From: Gammaproteobacteria bacterium
GTDB taxonomy: Bacteria; Pseudomonadota; Gammaproteobacteria; Steroidobacterales; Steroidobacteraceae
DNA length: 64,000 bases
NCBI GenBank assembly: GCA_003164785.1
Contig: PLUE01000034.1
Span: 20,256 to 84,255 of the forward strand
Reading direction: 5' to 3'
Part shown: in pieces, positions 55,713 through 62,933 of the stretch
Position numbering within the stretch: position 1 is the first letter of the stretch
How the letters are laid out: every line of letters begins with the position of its first letter
The notes under the pieces: generated by a model
Seen by the model: only the letters and a program-made list of their open reading frames with translations
What the model was told of the DNA's origin: nothing
Databases searched by the model: none
Translations under genes and position numbers: made by a program

Positions 55713-57425
55713 TCAGTCTTTCAACTGGTTCCGAATGTAGCCCACCGGATCCGTGTTCGGAATTTCGATCGACTCGGCGCCGCGCCGATGCCGGTATTCG
55801 AGGGTGCCGGCGTCGAGGCCGCGCTCGCCGATGACGATTCGATGCGGGATGCCGATGAGTTCGGAATCCGCGAATTTGACGCCGGGACGGGCATCGCGAT
55901 CATCGAGCAGGACATCGATGCCGGCCGCCTTGAAGGATTCATAGAGCGCATCGGCTGCCTGCATGACCCGCGCGGATTTCTGGTAGTTCATCGGCACCAG
56001 GACGACCTGGAAGGGCGCGAGCGCGTCCGGCCAGATGATGCCGTTGGCGTCGTGATTCTGTTCGATCGCGGCCGCGACCACGCGGCTCACCCCGATGCCG
56101 TAGCAGCCCATGAACATGTTCACGGCCTTGCCCTGTTCGTCGAGCACGGTGGCCTTCATGGCTTCGCTGTACAGCTGCCCGAGTTGGAAAATGTGGCCTA
56201 CCTCGATGCCGCGTGCGATGTCGAGCGTGCCGCGGCCGGTGGGACTGGGATCGCCCTTCTTGACGTTTCGCACGTCGACGGACGTGGTTTCGGGCAGGTC
56301 GCGCACCCAATTGACGCCGGTGTAGTGCACGTCCTTCTCATTGGCGCCGCACACGAAGTCGCCCAAATGGGCCGCCGCGTGATCGACGTAGAGTGTCCCG
56401 GCAAAGCCGATCGGGCCCAGGGATCCCGGGTCGACGCCCATGGCCTCGCGGATTTTCGTGGCGCTCGCCATCCGCAGGGGATTGGCGACGCCGGGCAGCT
56501 TCTGCGCCTTGAGGGCATTCAACTCGTGGTCGCCGCGCAAGACGAAGGCGACGATGTCGGTGGGGCCGGTTCCATCCACCACGAGGGTCTTCACGCAAAG
56601 CGCGGCATCGACGCCCAGAAACTCGCTCAGCTGGGCGATCGTGCGCGCATTCGGCGTCTCCACCTTCGTCAGCGGTTGAGACGCGGCGGGGCGGGACGTC
56701 GTGGCGGGCAGCGTCGCCGCGGTTTCCACGTTGGCTGCGTAGGCGTCACCGTCCGAGAAGGCGATGGCGTCCTCGCCCGAGTCGGCGAGGACATGAAATT
56801 CCTGCGTCGTGGTGCCGCCGATGCTGCCCGGGTCCGCCTGCACGGCGCGGAATTTGAGGCCGAGCCGGGTAAATATCCGGGTGTAGGCCTCGAACATGAC
56901 GCGGTAGCCCTGGGCAAGACTCGGCTCGTCGATGTGGAAGGAATAGGCGTCCTTCATCAGGAATTCGCGCGCACGCATGACGCCGAAGCGCGGCCGGATC
57001 TCGTCGCGGAATTTCAGCTGGACCTGGTAGAAATTGACCGGCAGCTGTTTGTAGCTGCGCAGCTCGCGCCGCGCGATGTCGGTGATGACTTCCTCGTGCG
57101 TGGGGCCGTAGGCAAATTCGCGGTCGTGCCGGTCCTTGAAACGCAGCAACTCCGGGCCGTATTTGGCCCAGCGGCCGGATTCCTTCCACAGTTCCGCGGG
57201 CTGGACGGTCGGCATCAGGAGTTCCAACGCGCCGGCGCGGTTCATCTCCTCGCGCACGATGCGCTCGACTTTTTGCAAGGTGCGCAGGCCCATCGGGAGC
57301 CAGGTATACAGGCCGGCGGCCAGGCGACGGATCATGCCGGCCCGCAGCATCAAGCGGTGGCTGAGAACCTCGGCATCGGCGGGTACTTCTTTGAGGGTGG
57401 CGATCGGGTATTGAGATAAGCGCAT
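55713..57425 (-). CDS. proS: Prolyl-tRNA synthetase (bacterial type)
   Basis: A 570-aa class II synthetase with the INS editing domain inserted between motifs 2 and 3 (about residues 225-400). Motif 1 lies near the N-terminus; motif 2 is [21 protein letters not shown]; motif 3 is [17 protein letters not shown]. Divergent from pssA across only 43 bp. Confidence 0.96.
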   Translation of the reverse strand: MRLSQYPIATLKEVPADAEVLSHRLMLRAGMIRRLAAGLYTWLPMGLRTLQKVERIVREEMNRAGALELLMPTVQPAELWKESGRWAKYGPELLRFKDRHDREFAYGPTHEEVITDIARRELRSYKQLPVNFYQVQLKFRDEIRPRFGVMRAREFLMKDAYSFHIDEPSLAQGYRVMFEAYTRIFTRLGLKFRAVQADPGSIGGTTTQEFHVLADSGEDAIAFSDGDAYAANVETAATLPATTSRPAASQPLTKVETPNARTIAQLSEFLGVDAALCVKTLVVDGTGPTDIVAFVLRGDHELNALKAQKLPGVANPLRMASATKIREAMGVDPGSLGPIGFAGTLYVDHAAAHLGDFVCGANEKDVHYTGVNWVRDLPETTSVDVRNVKKGDPSPTGRGTLDIARGIEVGHIFQLGQLYSEAMKATVLDEQGKAVNMFMGCYGIGVSRVVAAAIEQNHDANGIIWPDALAPFQVVLVPMNYQKSARVMQAADALYESFKAAGIDVLLDDRDARPGVKFADSELIGIPHRIVIGERGLDAGTLEYRHRRGAESIEIPNTDPVGYIRNQLKD

Positions 57426-57433
57426 AGCCGCCT

Positions 57434-57460
57434 ATCTTACATGAGCCCCCCTGGTATTAT
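57434..57460. promoter_or_regulatory. Divergent proS/pssA promoter pair
   Basis: TAAGAT (minus strand, 57439-57434) lies 8 nt before the proS ATG; TATTAT (plus strand, 57455-57460) lies 8 nt before the pssA ATG. Both 5' leaders would be absent or 1-2 nt, and the -35 regions would fall in or near the opposite promoter. Confidence 0.35.
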
Positions 57461-57468
57461 GCCGGCAC

Positions 57469-58242
57469 ATGAGCGACGAAGAAGACCTACAAACACGGCC
57501 GCGCGGCGTCTATTGGCTGCCGAATCTGCTGACCACCACCGCCTTGTTCGCCGGCTTTTATGCCATCGTGGCCGCCATCGACCTGAAATTCGAAAACGCC
57601 GGGATTGCGGTTTTCGTGGCCATGTTTTTCGACGGGCTGGACGGCCGGGTCGCCCGCTGGACCCATACGGAAAGCTCTTTCGGCAAGGAATACGACAGCC
57701 TGTCGGACATGGTGTCGTTCGGTCTGGCGCCGGCCATCGTCACCTACCAGTGGGGCGTGGCGCGCATTGCCGAATACGGCCCCCTGTGGCGGCGGTTGGG
57801 GTGGGTCGTCTGTTTCTTTTATGCGGCGGCGGCGGCCCTGCGGCTGGCCCGGTTCAACTCCCGCTCGGCCACCCAGGACAAGCGCTACTTCGAGGGGCTG
57901 CCGAGCCCATCGGCGGCCGCGGTCGTTGCCGCCTTGATCTGGCTGGCGAAGGACCAGACCACCATCGGACTGCCGGGACTGATCCTGGCGTTTTTGGTCA
58001 CGGCCACGGCCGGCGCCTTGATGATCAGCCGCTTCGCGTTCAGCAGCTTCAAACAGGTGGATACCCGCGCGCGCGTGCGGTTCAGGATCATTCTCGTGGT
58101 GCTGCTGGCGTTCGTTTTCATCGCGCTGCACCCGCCCATCGCTTTCCTGATCTTGTTCGGCTCGTATGCCCTGTCGGCGCCCACCGTGTGGGTATGGCGG
58201 AAAGTGCGCAAACGCCCGCGGGCGGCACCGACGCCTGCATGA
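57469..58242 (+). CDS. pssA: CDP-diacylglycerol-serine O-phosphatidyltransferase
   Basis: A 257-aa membrane enzyme making phosphatidylserine, the precursor of phosphatidylethanolamine. The CDP-alcohol transferase motif is FDGLDGRVARWTHTESSFGKEYDSLSD (split across residues 53-80), and about eight hydrophobic helices follow. The N-terminus (RGVYWLPNLLTTTALFAGF) is typical of the type II (membrane) PssA. The stop overlaps the next ATG. Confidence 0.93.
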   Translation: MSDEEDLQTRPRGVYWLPNLLTTTALFAGFYAIVAAIDLKFENAGIAVFVAMFFDGLDGRVARWTHTESSFGKEYDSLSDMVSFGLAPAIVTYQWGVARIAEYGPLWRRLGWVVCFFYAAAAALRLARFNSRSATQDKRYFEGLPSPSAAAVVAALIWLAKDQTTIGLPGLILAFLVTATAGALMISRFAFSSFKQVDTRARVRFRIILVVLLAFVFIALHPPIAFLILFGSYALSAPTVWVWRKVRKRPRAAPTPA

Positions 58243-58997
58243 GTACGGCGCTGCGCAAGGAATATCTCGCCGCTCTGGGGCTGGAATCCTGGGTGGTGCG
58301 GACGCCGGCCTCCGCGGCGCCCCAGGTTGCTTCCGCACCCGCGGTCGCTGCAGTTCCGGTGGCGTCGGCGGCTCCCCGGCCGGTGGCTTTGAAGGGCGGG
58401 GCCGCGGATGCGGAACCGGCCGGCGCGGAGCGCGAGGCGGCCTACGATTGGACCCAGTTGCGTGAGCGGGTGGCGGCGTGCACGCGTTGCGGCCTCAGCG
58501 CCACGCGAACCCAGACGGTGTTCGGTGTCGGCAACCTCACGGCCGAGTGGATGGTGGTGGGTGAAGCACCGGGTGCAGAGGAAGACCTGCTCGGCGAGCC
58601 GTTCGTGGGTCGTGCCGGCCAGCTGCTGAATTCGATGTTGCGCGCCATCGGGCTGAAGCGCGAACAGGTCTATATTGCCAATATGCTGAAATGCCGGCCG
58701 CCGCACAATCGGGATCCCCTGGCCAGCGAGACGGCGGAATGCTCGCCGTATCTCGAGCGGCAGATTGCGCTGGTGAAGCCCAAGCTGATGCTGGTCGTCG
58801 GTCGGATCGCGGCGCAGAGGCTGCTGCAGACGGACGCGCCGCTCGGCCGGCTGCGCCAGCAGGTTCACGCCTTCGGGGCGTCGCGCGTGCCGCTCGTGGT
58901 CACCTATCATCCGGCGTACCTGCTGCGCGACCCGCTCAACAAGGCCAAGGCGTGGGAGGATTTGAAGTTCGCCCGGGAGGTGTCTGCGCGTGGCTAG
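58239..58997 (+). CDS. Family 4 uracil-DNA glycosylase (Fe-S)
   Basis: A 252-aa protein. The Fe-S Cys set is CTRCGL plus the two Cys in [12 protein letters not shown] and TAECSPYL. The uracil-binding motif is [20 protein letters not shown] and the C-terminal motif is HPAYLLRDP. It removes uracil from DNA. An Ala/Pro/Val-rich stretch (residues 25-70) precedes the catalytic domain. The family normally sits next to rimI, as here (8-bp overlap). Confidence 0.92.
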   Translation: MSTALRKEYLAALGLESWVVRTPASAAPQVASAPAVAAVPVASAAPRPVALKGGAADAEPAGAEREAAYDWTQLRERVAACTRCGLSATRTQTVFGVGNLTAEWMVVGEAPGAEEDLLGEPFVGRAGQLLNSMLRAIGLKREQVYIANMLKCRPPHNRDPLASETAECSPYLERQIALVKPKLMLVVGRIAAQRLLQTDAPLGRLRQQVHAFGASRVPLVVTYHPAYLLRDPLNKAKAWEDLKFAREVSARG

Positions 58998-59478
58998 TGT
59001 CAAGCAAGTATCGGAGGTCTCCGCGGTCGAGATCCGGCCCATGCACGAACTGGATGTGCCGGTGGTCGTGGCGATCGAGCGATCGTCGTATCAGTTTCCG
59101 TGGAGCGAGGGCATCTTTCGCGATTGCCTGCGGGTGGGTTATATCTGCCGGGTGATCGAGGCGGGCAGTGACATCGCGGGTTACGCCATCATGTCGATCG
59201 GCGCCGGAGAGGCGCACGTGTTGAATGTCTGCGTGCGCGAAGAGCATCGGGGTCGCGGTCTCGCCCGCAAGGTGCTGCTGTACCTGATCGATCGGGCGCG
59301 CAGCGCCGGCATGTACGAGGCATTTCTCGAAGTCAGGCCGTCAAACGTCGCGGCAGCGCGGCTCTATCATTCCCTGGGATTCGAGCAGGTCGGCGTGCGC
59401 CGCGGGTACTACCAGGCGGCGAACGGGCGCGAGGATGCATCGGTGCTGCGGCGAATGCTGGCGGTGGAGAAAAAATAG
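58990..59478 (+). CDS. rimI: Ribosomal protein S18 alanine N-acetyltransferase
   Basis: A 162-aa GNAT enzyme starting at GTG 58990, overlapping the glycosylase gene. The acetyl-CoA loop is VREEHRGRGLARKVL, and the RimI-type segments SYQFPWSEGIFRDCL and LEVRPSNVAAARLYHSLGF are present. It acetylates the N-terminus of S18. The next gene is prfC, here cut short. Confidence 0.92.
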   Translation: MASVKQVSEVSAVEIRPMHELDVPVVVAIERSSYQFPWSEGIFRDCLRVGYICRVIEAGSDIAGYAIMSIGAGEAHVLNVCVREEHRGRGLARKVLLYLIDRARSAGMYEAFLEVRPSNVAAARLYHSLGFEQVGVRRGYYQAANGREDASVLRRMLAVEKK

Positions 59479-59845
59479 GGCAGTGCACGCCTGCGGACGT
59501 CGACATGCGCACCTCTGGATCGCGGCAATGCGGTGCCCGTAGATCCCACCAGTTTGACCTTGGAGTCTGCGGTTCCCGGCAACATTCGGCATCTCGAGCC
59601 GGTGAATGGATTGCCGATTTTTGGTGCAATACGCGATGCGATGCCGGGCAGCGGGGGGGTCGTAGGTTTTTCTGCCCCTCCGTTTCTAGGTTATAATACC
59701 AAGATAGGTATTCAGGCGGGAAACCGGACTTCACATGAGATCCGGAAGCCATCCCCCGGGCCGATGCCTCCCAGAAGCTTTTAATTTTGTACCGCGTGCC
59801 CCGTCGTGTGCGCGCTCGAGGACGTTGATCGTGGATGCAGAGGAA
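59479..59845 (+). promoter_or_regulatory. rimI-prfC intergenic region with a perfect -10 element
   Basis: No gene is recognised in this 367-bp stretch. A perfect TATAAT (59692-59697) lies about 150 nt upstream of prfC; its -35 is weak. An open frame from 59533 has no recognisable homology and is probably chance. Confidence 0.35.
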
Positions 59846-59926
59846 ATGACCAAGGAGATCAGGAGCCGACGCACGTTCGCGATCATCTCCCACCCTTATA
59901 AATTAGTCGCTGACAAGTCACGCTAA
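59846..59926 (+). pseudogene. prfC: Release factor 3 gene, 5' end only (interrupted)
   Basis: The frame begins MTKEIRSRRTFAIISHP, the conserved RF3 N-terminus leading into the GTPase P-loop. The expected DAGKTT does not follow: after the Pro codon (about 59895) the sequence turns AT-rich and stops at 59924-59926. A GTG at 59831 is an alternative start. The rest of prfC is not in the window. SXT/R391 integrative elements use the 5' end of prfC as attachment site, and a tyrosine integrase follows here. Whether the chromosome keeps a restored RF3 beyond the element cannot be seen. Confidence 0.7.
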
Positions 59927-59930
59927 CAAG
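59908..59930 (+). repeat. Direct repeats at the element end
   Basis: CGCTGACAAG (59908-59917) and CGCTAACAAG (59921-59930) are 10-bp near-identical direct repeats, 13 bp apart, just inside the prfC breakpoint. They are candidate arm-type integrase sites. Confidence 0.45.
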
Positions 59931-59958
59931 GGACAAAAAGTGAGAAAATCCCTATAAT
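59930..59958 (+). promoter_or_regulatory. Candidate integrase promoter
   Basis: GGGACA (59930-59935), a 17-bp spacer and a perfect TATAAT (59953-59958) lie about 140 nt upstream of the integrase ATG, downstream of which the ACATGTACAAA repeats occur. Confidence 0.5.
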
Positions 59959-60025
59959 AGTAGCGCTTTCATCGCTCCCACCTGCGACAGGCTACGACGC
60001 CCACTGACAGGCCGAGCCACGCGAA

Positions 60026-60086
60026 ACATGTACAAAAACATGTACAAAATTTCGCGGAAAAGGGACTTCTGAGACTTTGTACATGT
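60026..60086. repeat. Three copies of ACATGTACAAA upstream of the integrase
   Basis: Two direct copies (60026-60036, 60038-60048; 12-bp period) and one inverted copy (TTTGTACATGT, 60076-60086) lie between the integrase promoter and its start. They suit arm-type integrase/excisionase sites or an autoregulatory operator. Confidence 0.5.
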
Positions 60087-60099
60087 AGGAAGCAAAGAC

Positions 60100-61880
60100 A
60101 TGGCACTCACGGACACGTGGCTGAAGACAAACCTCGGCAAAATCCGGGCAAAACAGACGGTAAGAACAGATCGTGATGGTCTGGGGGCTCGTGTGTCACC
60201 CAAGGGGAAAATCACCTTCCAGCTTCGGTATTACTACAACGGCAGTGAGGAAGCGAAGCGCGTTGACCTGGGTTCCTACCCCCTTATGTCTTTGGTGGAA
60301 GCTCGGAATGAAACCCTTTGGCTCCGGGGCCTCGTCGAGAAAGGACACGACCCCGGCATCGTCTTGCGTACGGAGGAGCAGGTCATCGTTACTGCGGAGA
60401 CCTTTGAAGGCCTTTTTCGTAAGTGGCACGACTCGATGTGTAAAAAACACAAGAAGGGTCATCACGAAATTCTGCGCTCCTACGAGATTTACGCGTTTCC
60501 GACCCTTGGCGACCTACCCATTCGAAACATCAACCTACAAATGTGGCTCGGCTTACTGGAGGCCTTAGCGGAGGACGTTCCGGGAATCGCGGACCGCATC
60601 TGACCAATAGTAAACAGTTCCTAAAATGGTGTAGAAAACGTCAGTACATTGAGGTCAACCCGCTCGCGGACATTACCGGCCACGAAGACTTGCACATCGA
60701 GAAGGCGCGGGAAGTGCGCTCACTCTTGGACGACGAAATCAAGTGCGTCTTTCGGGCGATCGAACGATCGCGAATGGCACTCAAAAATCGAGTGTTTATG
60801 TTGTTGTGTCTCTTCTATGGCAATCGTAGTGGTGAACCCCGATTGGCTAAGAAAGAGGATTTCGATCTTGTGCGCATGGTTTGGACGGTCCCTCCAGAGA
60901 ATCATAAGATCGGGGCGATCACTCGCAAACCCATTCTTCGACCGATCACTCCGGTTTCGGAGTTCTTGATACGGCTAGCGATCCAATTGGCGGGTGAGTC
61001 AAAATATATAACCCCGTCGGAGGACTTAAGCGTACTGATGACCCATTCATTCTGCGTACACTTTCCGTACAACATCATGCAGTACCTGCGCCGATATGAG
61101 AAACGAGAAATGCCTCATCGGTCCATGCACGACTTGCGCAAAACAGCACGCACTAACTTGTCTAAATTTACGCCGTGGCATGTCGCCGAAATTGCTTTGG
61201 GCCACGTGCTACCAGGGGATTCGCCTCTCTACGACAACCACGACTACTTAGCGGAACTGACAAAGGCTTACAGCGCATATTGGGCGCATCTCGGCAGGTT
61301 GTTCGCAGAAAGCAGGGCCGAGGCTCAACCGACACGGCGCCGATTCGATACGCGACAGCAACTTGACTTGCCGGGGCTTGTCGTTCCGGCGACGCTGGGA
61401 AAGATTGATCAATTGTTGCTCGGGCTCGGCGCCTCATGGGCCATGAGTTCCGGCATATTCAACCGCACCAGCTCGGGAATGCGGTCCTGCAAAATCGCAT
61501 GGATACCTTCAACGGTCTCAGACTCGGCGGAAAAGACCCGGCACGTTAGACTCCGCGACGTAATAGACGCCTGCTTCGTCGTCCCATTCACAGGTGACGC
61601 TGAAATTACCCATCTTCATAGTCTCCTCAGTCCTCATTTGACACGAGCGTCAGATGTGGCCGGAAATCTAACACACCTAGCTAATGCTATGTGTCGGCGA
61701 ACCGCTCGTTTTAAAGAGGGAGCCGTGTGGGGCATCATCGCGCTACTGTTTATCCATACAGAAACCGCGGCCATCGCTGCCCGTGCGGCCATCCACCGCC
61801 GACTGCCTACACAGCGCCTACATGAGCGAATTAGAGAAAATGTAGACGGCCGAAAATCGGCGCTAAGTTATTGTTTTTAA
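60100..61880 (+). pseudogene. Tyrosine integrase with DUF4102 arm-binding domain, frameshifted
   Basis: The first frame (60100-60603) holds the DUF4102 arm-binding domain (VSPKGKITFQLRYYYNG; VDLGSYPLMSLVEARNE) and the start of the core-binding domain. It stops at TGA 60601-60603. Homology continues one base out of frame (LTNSKQFLKWCRKRQYIEVN) with the catalytic domain: Arg in YGNRSGEPRL, HDLRKTART, LGHVLPGD and Tyr near YDNHDYLAEL. Adding one base near 60602 restores a single ORF, so this is a point frameshift (or sequencing error). Catalytic residues are otherwise intact. Similarity fades after about 61330; the frame reads on to a stop at 61878-61880. Confidence 0.75.
61409..61619 (-). pseudogene. 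HicB/DUF1902-like antitoxin gene, frameshifted
   Basis: Begins at ATG 61619 behind a good Shine-Dalgarno sequence (AGGAGA): MKMGNFSVTCEWDDEAGVYY, the HicB/DUF1902 N-terminus. After NVPGL the frame breaks at a run of four A on the plus strand (61531-61534). Removing one base restores SAESETVEGIHAILQDRIPEL to a stop at 61409. No intact HicA toxin is found next to it. Confidence 0.6.
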
Positions 61881-61925
61881 TGGCTCCCAGGGACGGATTC
61901 GAACCGCCGACCAACGGATTAACAG
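61881..61925 (-). other. Attachment-site remnant: 3' 45 nt of tRNA-Asn(GTT)
   Basis: Read on the minus strand, the 45 nt run from the anticodon loop (CTGTTAA, anticodon GTT) through a complete T-arm (GGCGGTTCGAATCCGTC) to the acceptor 3' strand and GCCA end. The 5' half does not precede it: the anticodon stem partner is wrong and the acceptor 5' strand TCCCAGG is missing. This is the classic footprint of an element that integrates at the anticodon loop of tRNA-Asn. Confidence 0.75.
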
Positions 61926-62070
61926 GGGTCTTGTCTACTCACCGCGTGCTAGATTTAACGCCTTGCAGCGCTCGCCCTAGCTGAGGGAGCACGCCTACAG
62001 TCCGACAAACAGCCTAGAGTTTGTTACGTTGCAGCTACGCTACTGAGCTTCCACAGTTTGAGAGAGGCCT

Positions 62071-62319
62071 ATGGTTCCTGGAGAAAAATTGCTGATCAAA
62101 ATGTGGGAGACTTTGCTTGACAAAGGCATTGGGAGTTTGCTGGCGCCGTGGCAGACCAGGCGCATGGGCCATGCTGCTCTCGATGTGCGCCGAGAGGAGA
62201 TGTTGGTGCTAGCTCAAACCGAACGGGAGGTGGAGGCCATTCGGCGAGGGCAACTTTCGATTTCTTTGGACGGACCGCAGCTGTTTGGACTGTACCCGTC
62301 TATGCGGAGATCTGCATAG
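62071..62319 (+). pseudogene. DUF2806-like protein, N-terminal fragment
   Basis: About 65 residues (MVPGEKLLIKMWETLLDKGI; EMLVLAQTEREVEAIRRGQL) resemble the N-terminus of DUF2806 proteins, known mostly from mobile and defence-like islands. A GAGAGAGG ribosome site precedes the ATG. The frame then runs into the IS-end palindrome at 62287 and stops. The rest of the gene is missing. Confidence 0.5.
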
Positions 62320-62332
62320 CCGGGTACAGTCC
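62287..62332. repeat. 46-bp near-perfect palindrome, two IS ends joined
   Basis: The left arm GGACTGTACCCGTCTATGC (62287-62305) and the right arm (62314-62332) match at 18 of 19 positions when inverted, with an 8-bp centre. Genes are broken on both sides at its edges (DUF2806 on the left, ExeA-like ATPase on the right). It looks like the two terminal inverted repeats of an insertion sequence with the interior removed. Confidence 0.6.
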
Positions 62333-62333
62333 A

Positions 62334-62415
62334 GTACATACAGAGCCTCGGTCGGCACCTCCGGGGTGAACGGGTTCCATTTGAGGCCATACAGAGCGAG
62401 AAGTTTTTGGTTCGT
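62334..62415 (-). pseudogene. ExeA-like AAA ATPase of a transposon, N-terminal fragment
   Basis: In one minus-strand frame the sequence reads TNQKLLALYGLKWNPFTPEV and PTEALYV, the N-terminus of ExeA/TniB-like ATPases that accompany a DDE transposase. It ends at the IS palindrome. It follows and overlaps the transposase 3' end, as in intact elements. Confidence 0.5.
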
Positions 62416-62420
62416 ACAGG

Positions 62421-62882
62421 ATCATCCTTATCGGCGGTGGGTAAATAGGCCGGCGGTATGCCGGTGGCGGCGTAGTCAGCGATCATTTGTTTCATGAGCA
62501 GCGCGATCCCGGCGGCCGGCATCGCGCTGCTGCCCGCCGTGGCCGTGTTCGGCGCCACTCGCCGGCGCAGCGCGTCGGCGTTGGCGGCTTTATCGAGGGG
62601 TCGTACCGGACAGAGGATTTGGCCTGAGCGCGCATTGATCAGATCGATGCGGCTGAAGTCCCAGCGGGCATAGCGCAGATGGATTTCATCGAGACGCCGA
62701 TAGCGGGACGGGATCTCGAAGCGCTGGCCATCGAGACTCACCGTGCCGTCGGAGCGGCGTTGCTTGCGCTTGACCTCGATGCGGAAGGCCGCGCGCAGCT
62801 CATCGCTCCCGGGGCACTCGCGCCCGACGTTGGGGCCAGCTCTTCGGTTTGGCGTGTGCAAACGCGCTCGCTCCCCCAACAA
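62421..62882 (-). pseudogene. DDE integrase-type transposase, C-terminal fragment
   Basis: About 150 residues match the Mu-C-like C-terminal part of IS transposases that pair with an ExeA-like ATPase: VGRECPGSDELRAAFRIEVK, RRSDGTVSLDGQRFEIPSRY, LRYARWDFSRIDLINARSGQ and ADYAATGIPPAYLP. The catalytic DDE domain is absent: a stop codon lies just upstream of 62882. Remnant only. Confidence 0.7.
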
Positions 62883-62933
62883 CGCTCCCTAATGCGAAGC
62901 CGCTAACTCGCTATTTATTCATCTGATGCTCCT

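Noticed and set aside
59533..59784. Open frame between rimI and prfC as a gene
   Set aside because: No ribosome site, no recognisable family, and it spans a probable promoter.
61881..62060. Complete tRNA gene, possibly intron-split, or a tmRNA
   Set aside because: The 3' part is tRNA-Asn-like (discriminator G), but no matching acceptor 5' strand or anticodon stem 5' side is found, and tmRNA would have a different 3' end.
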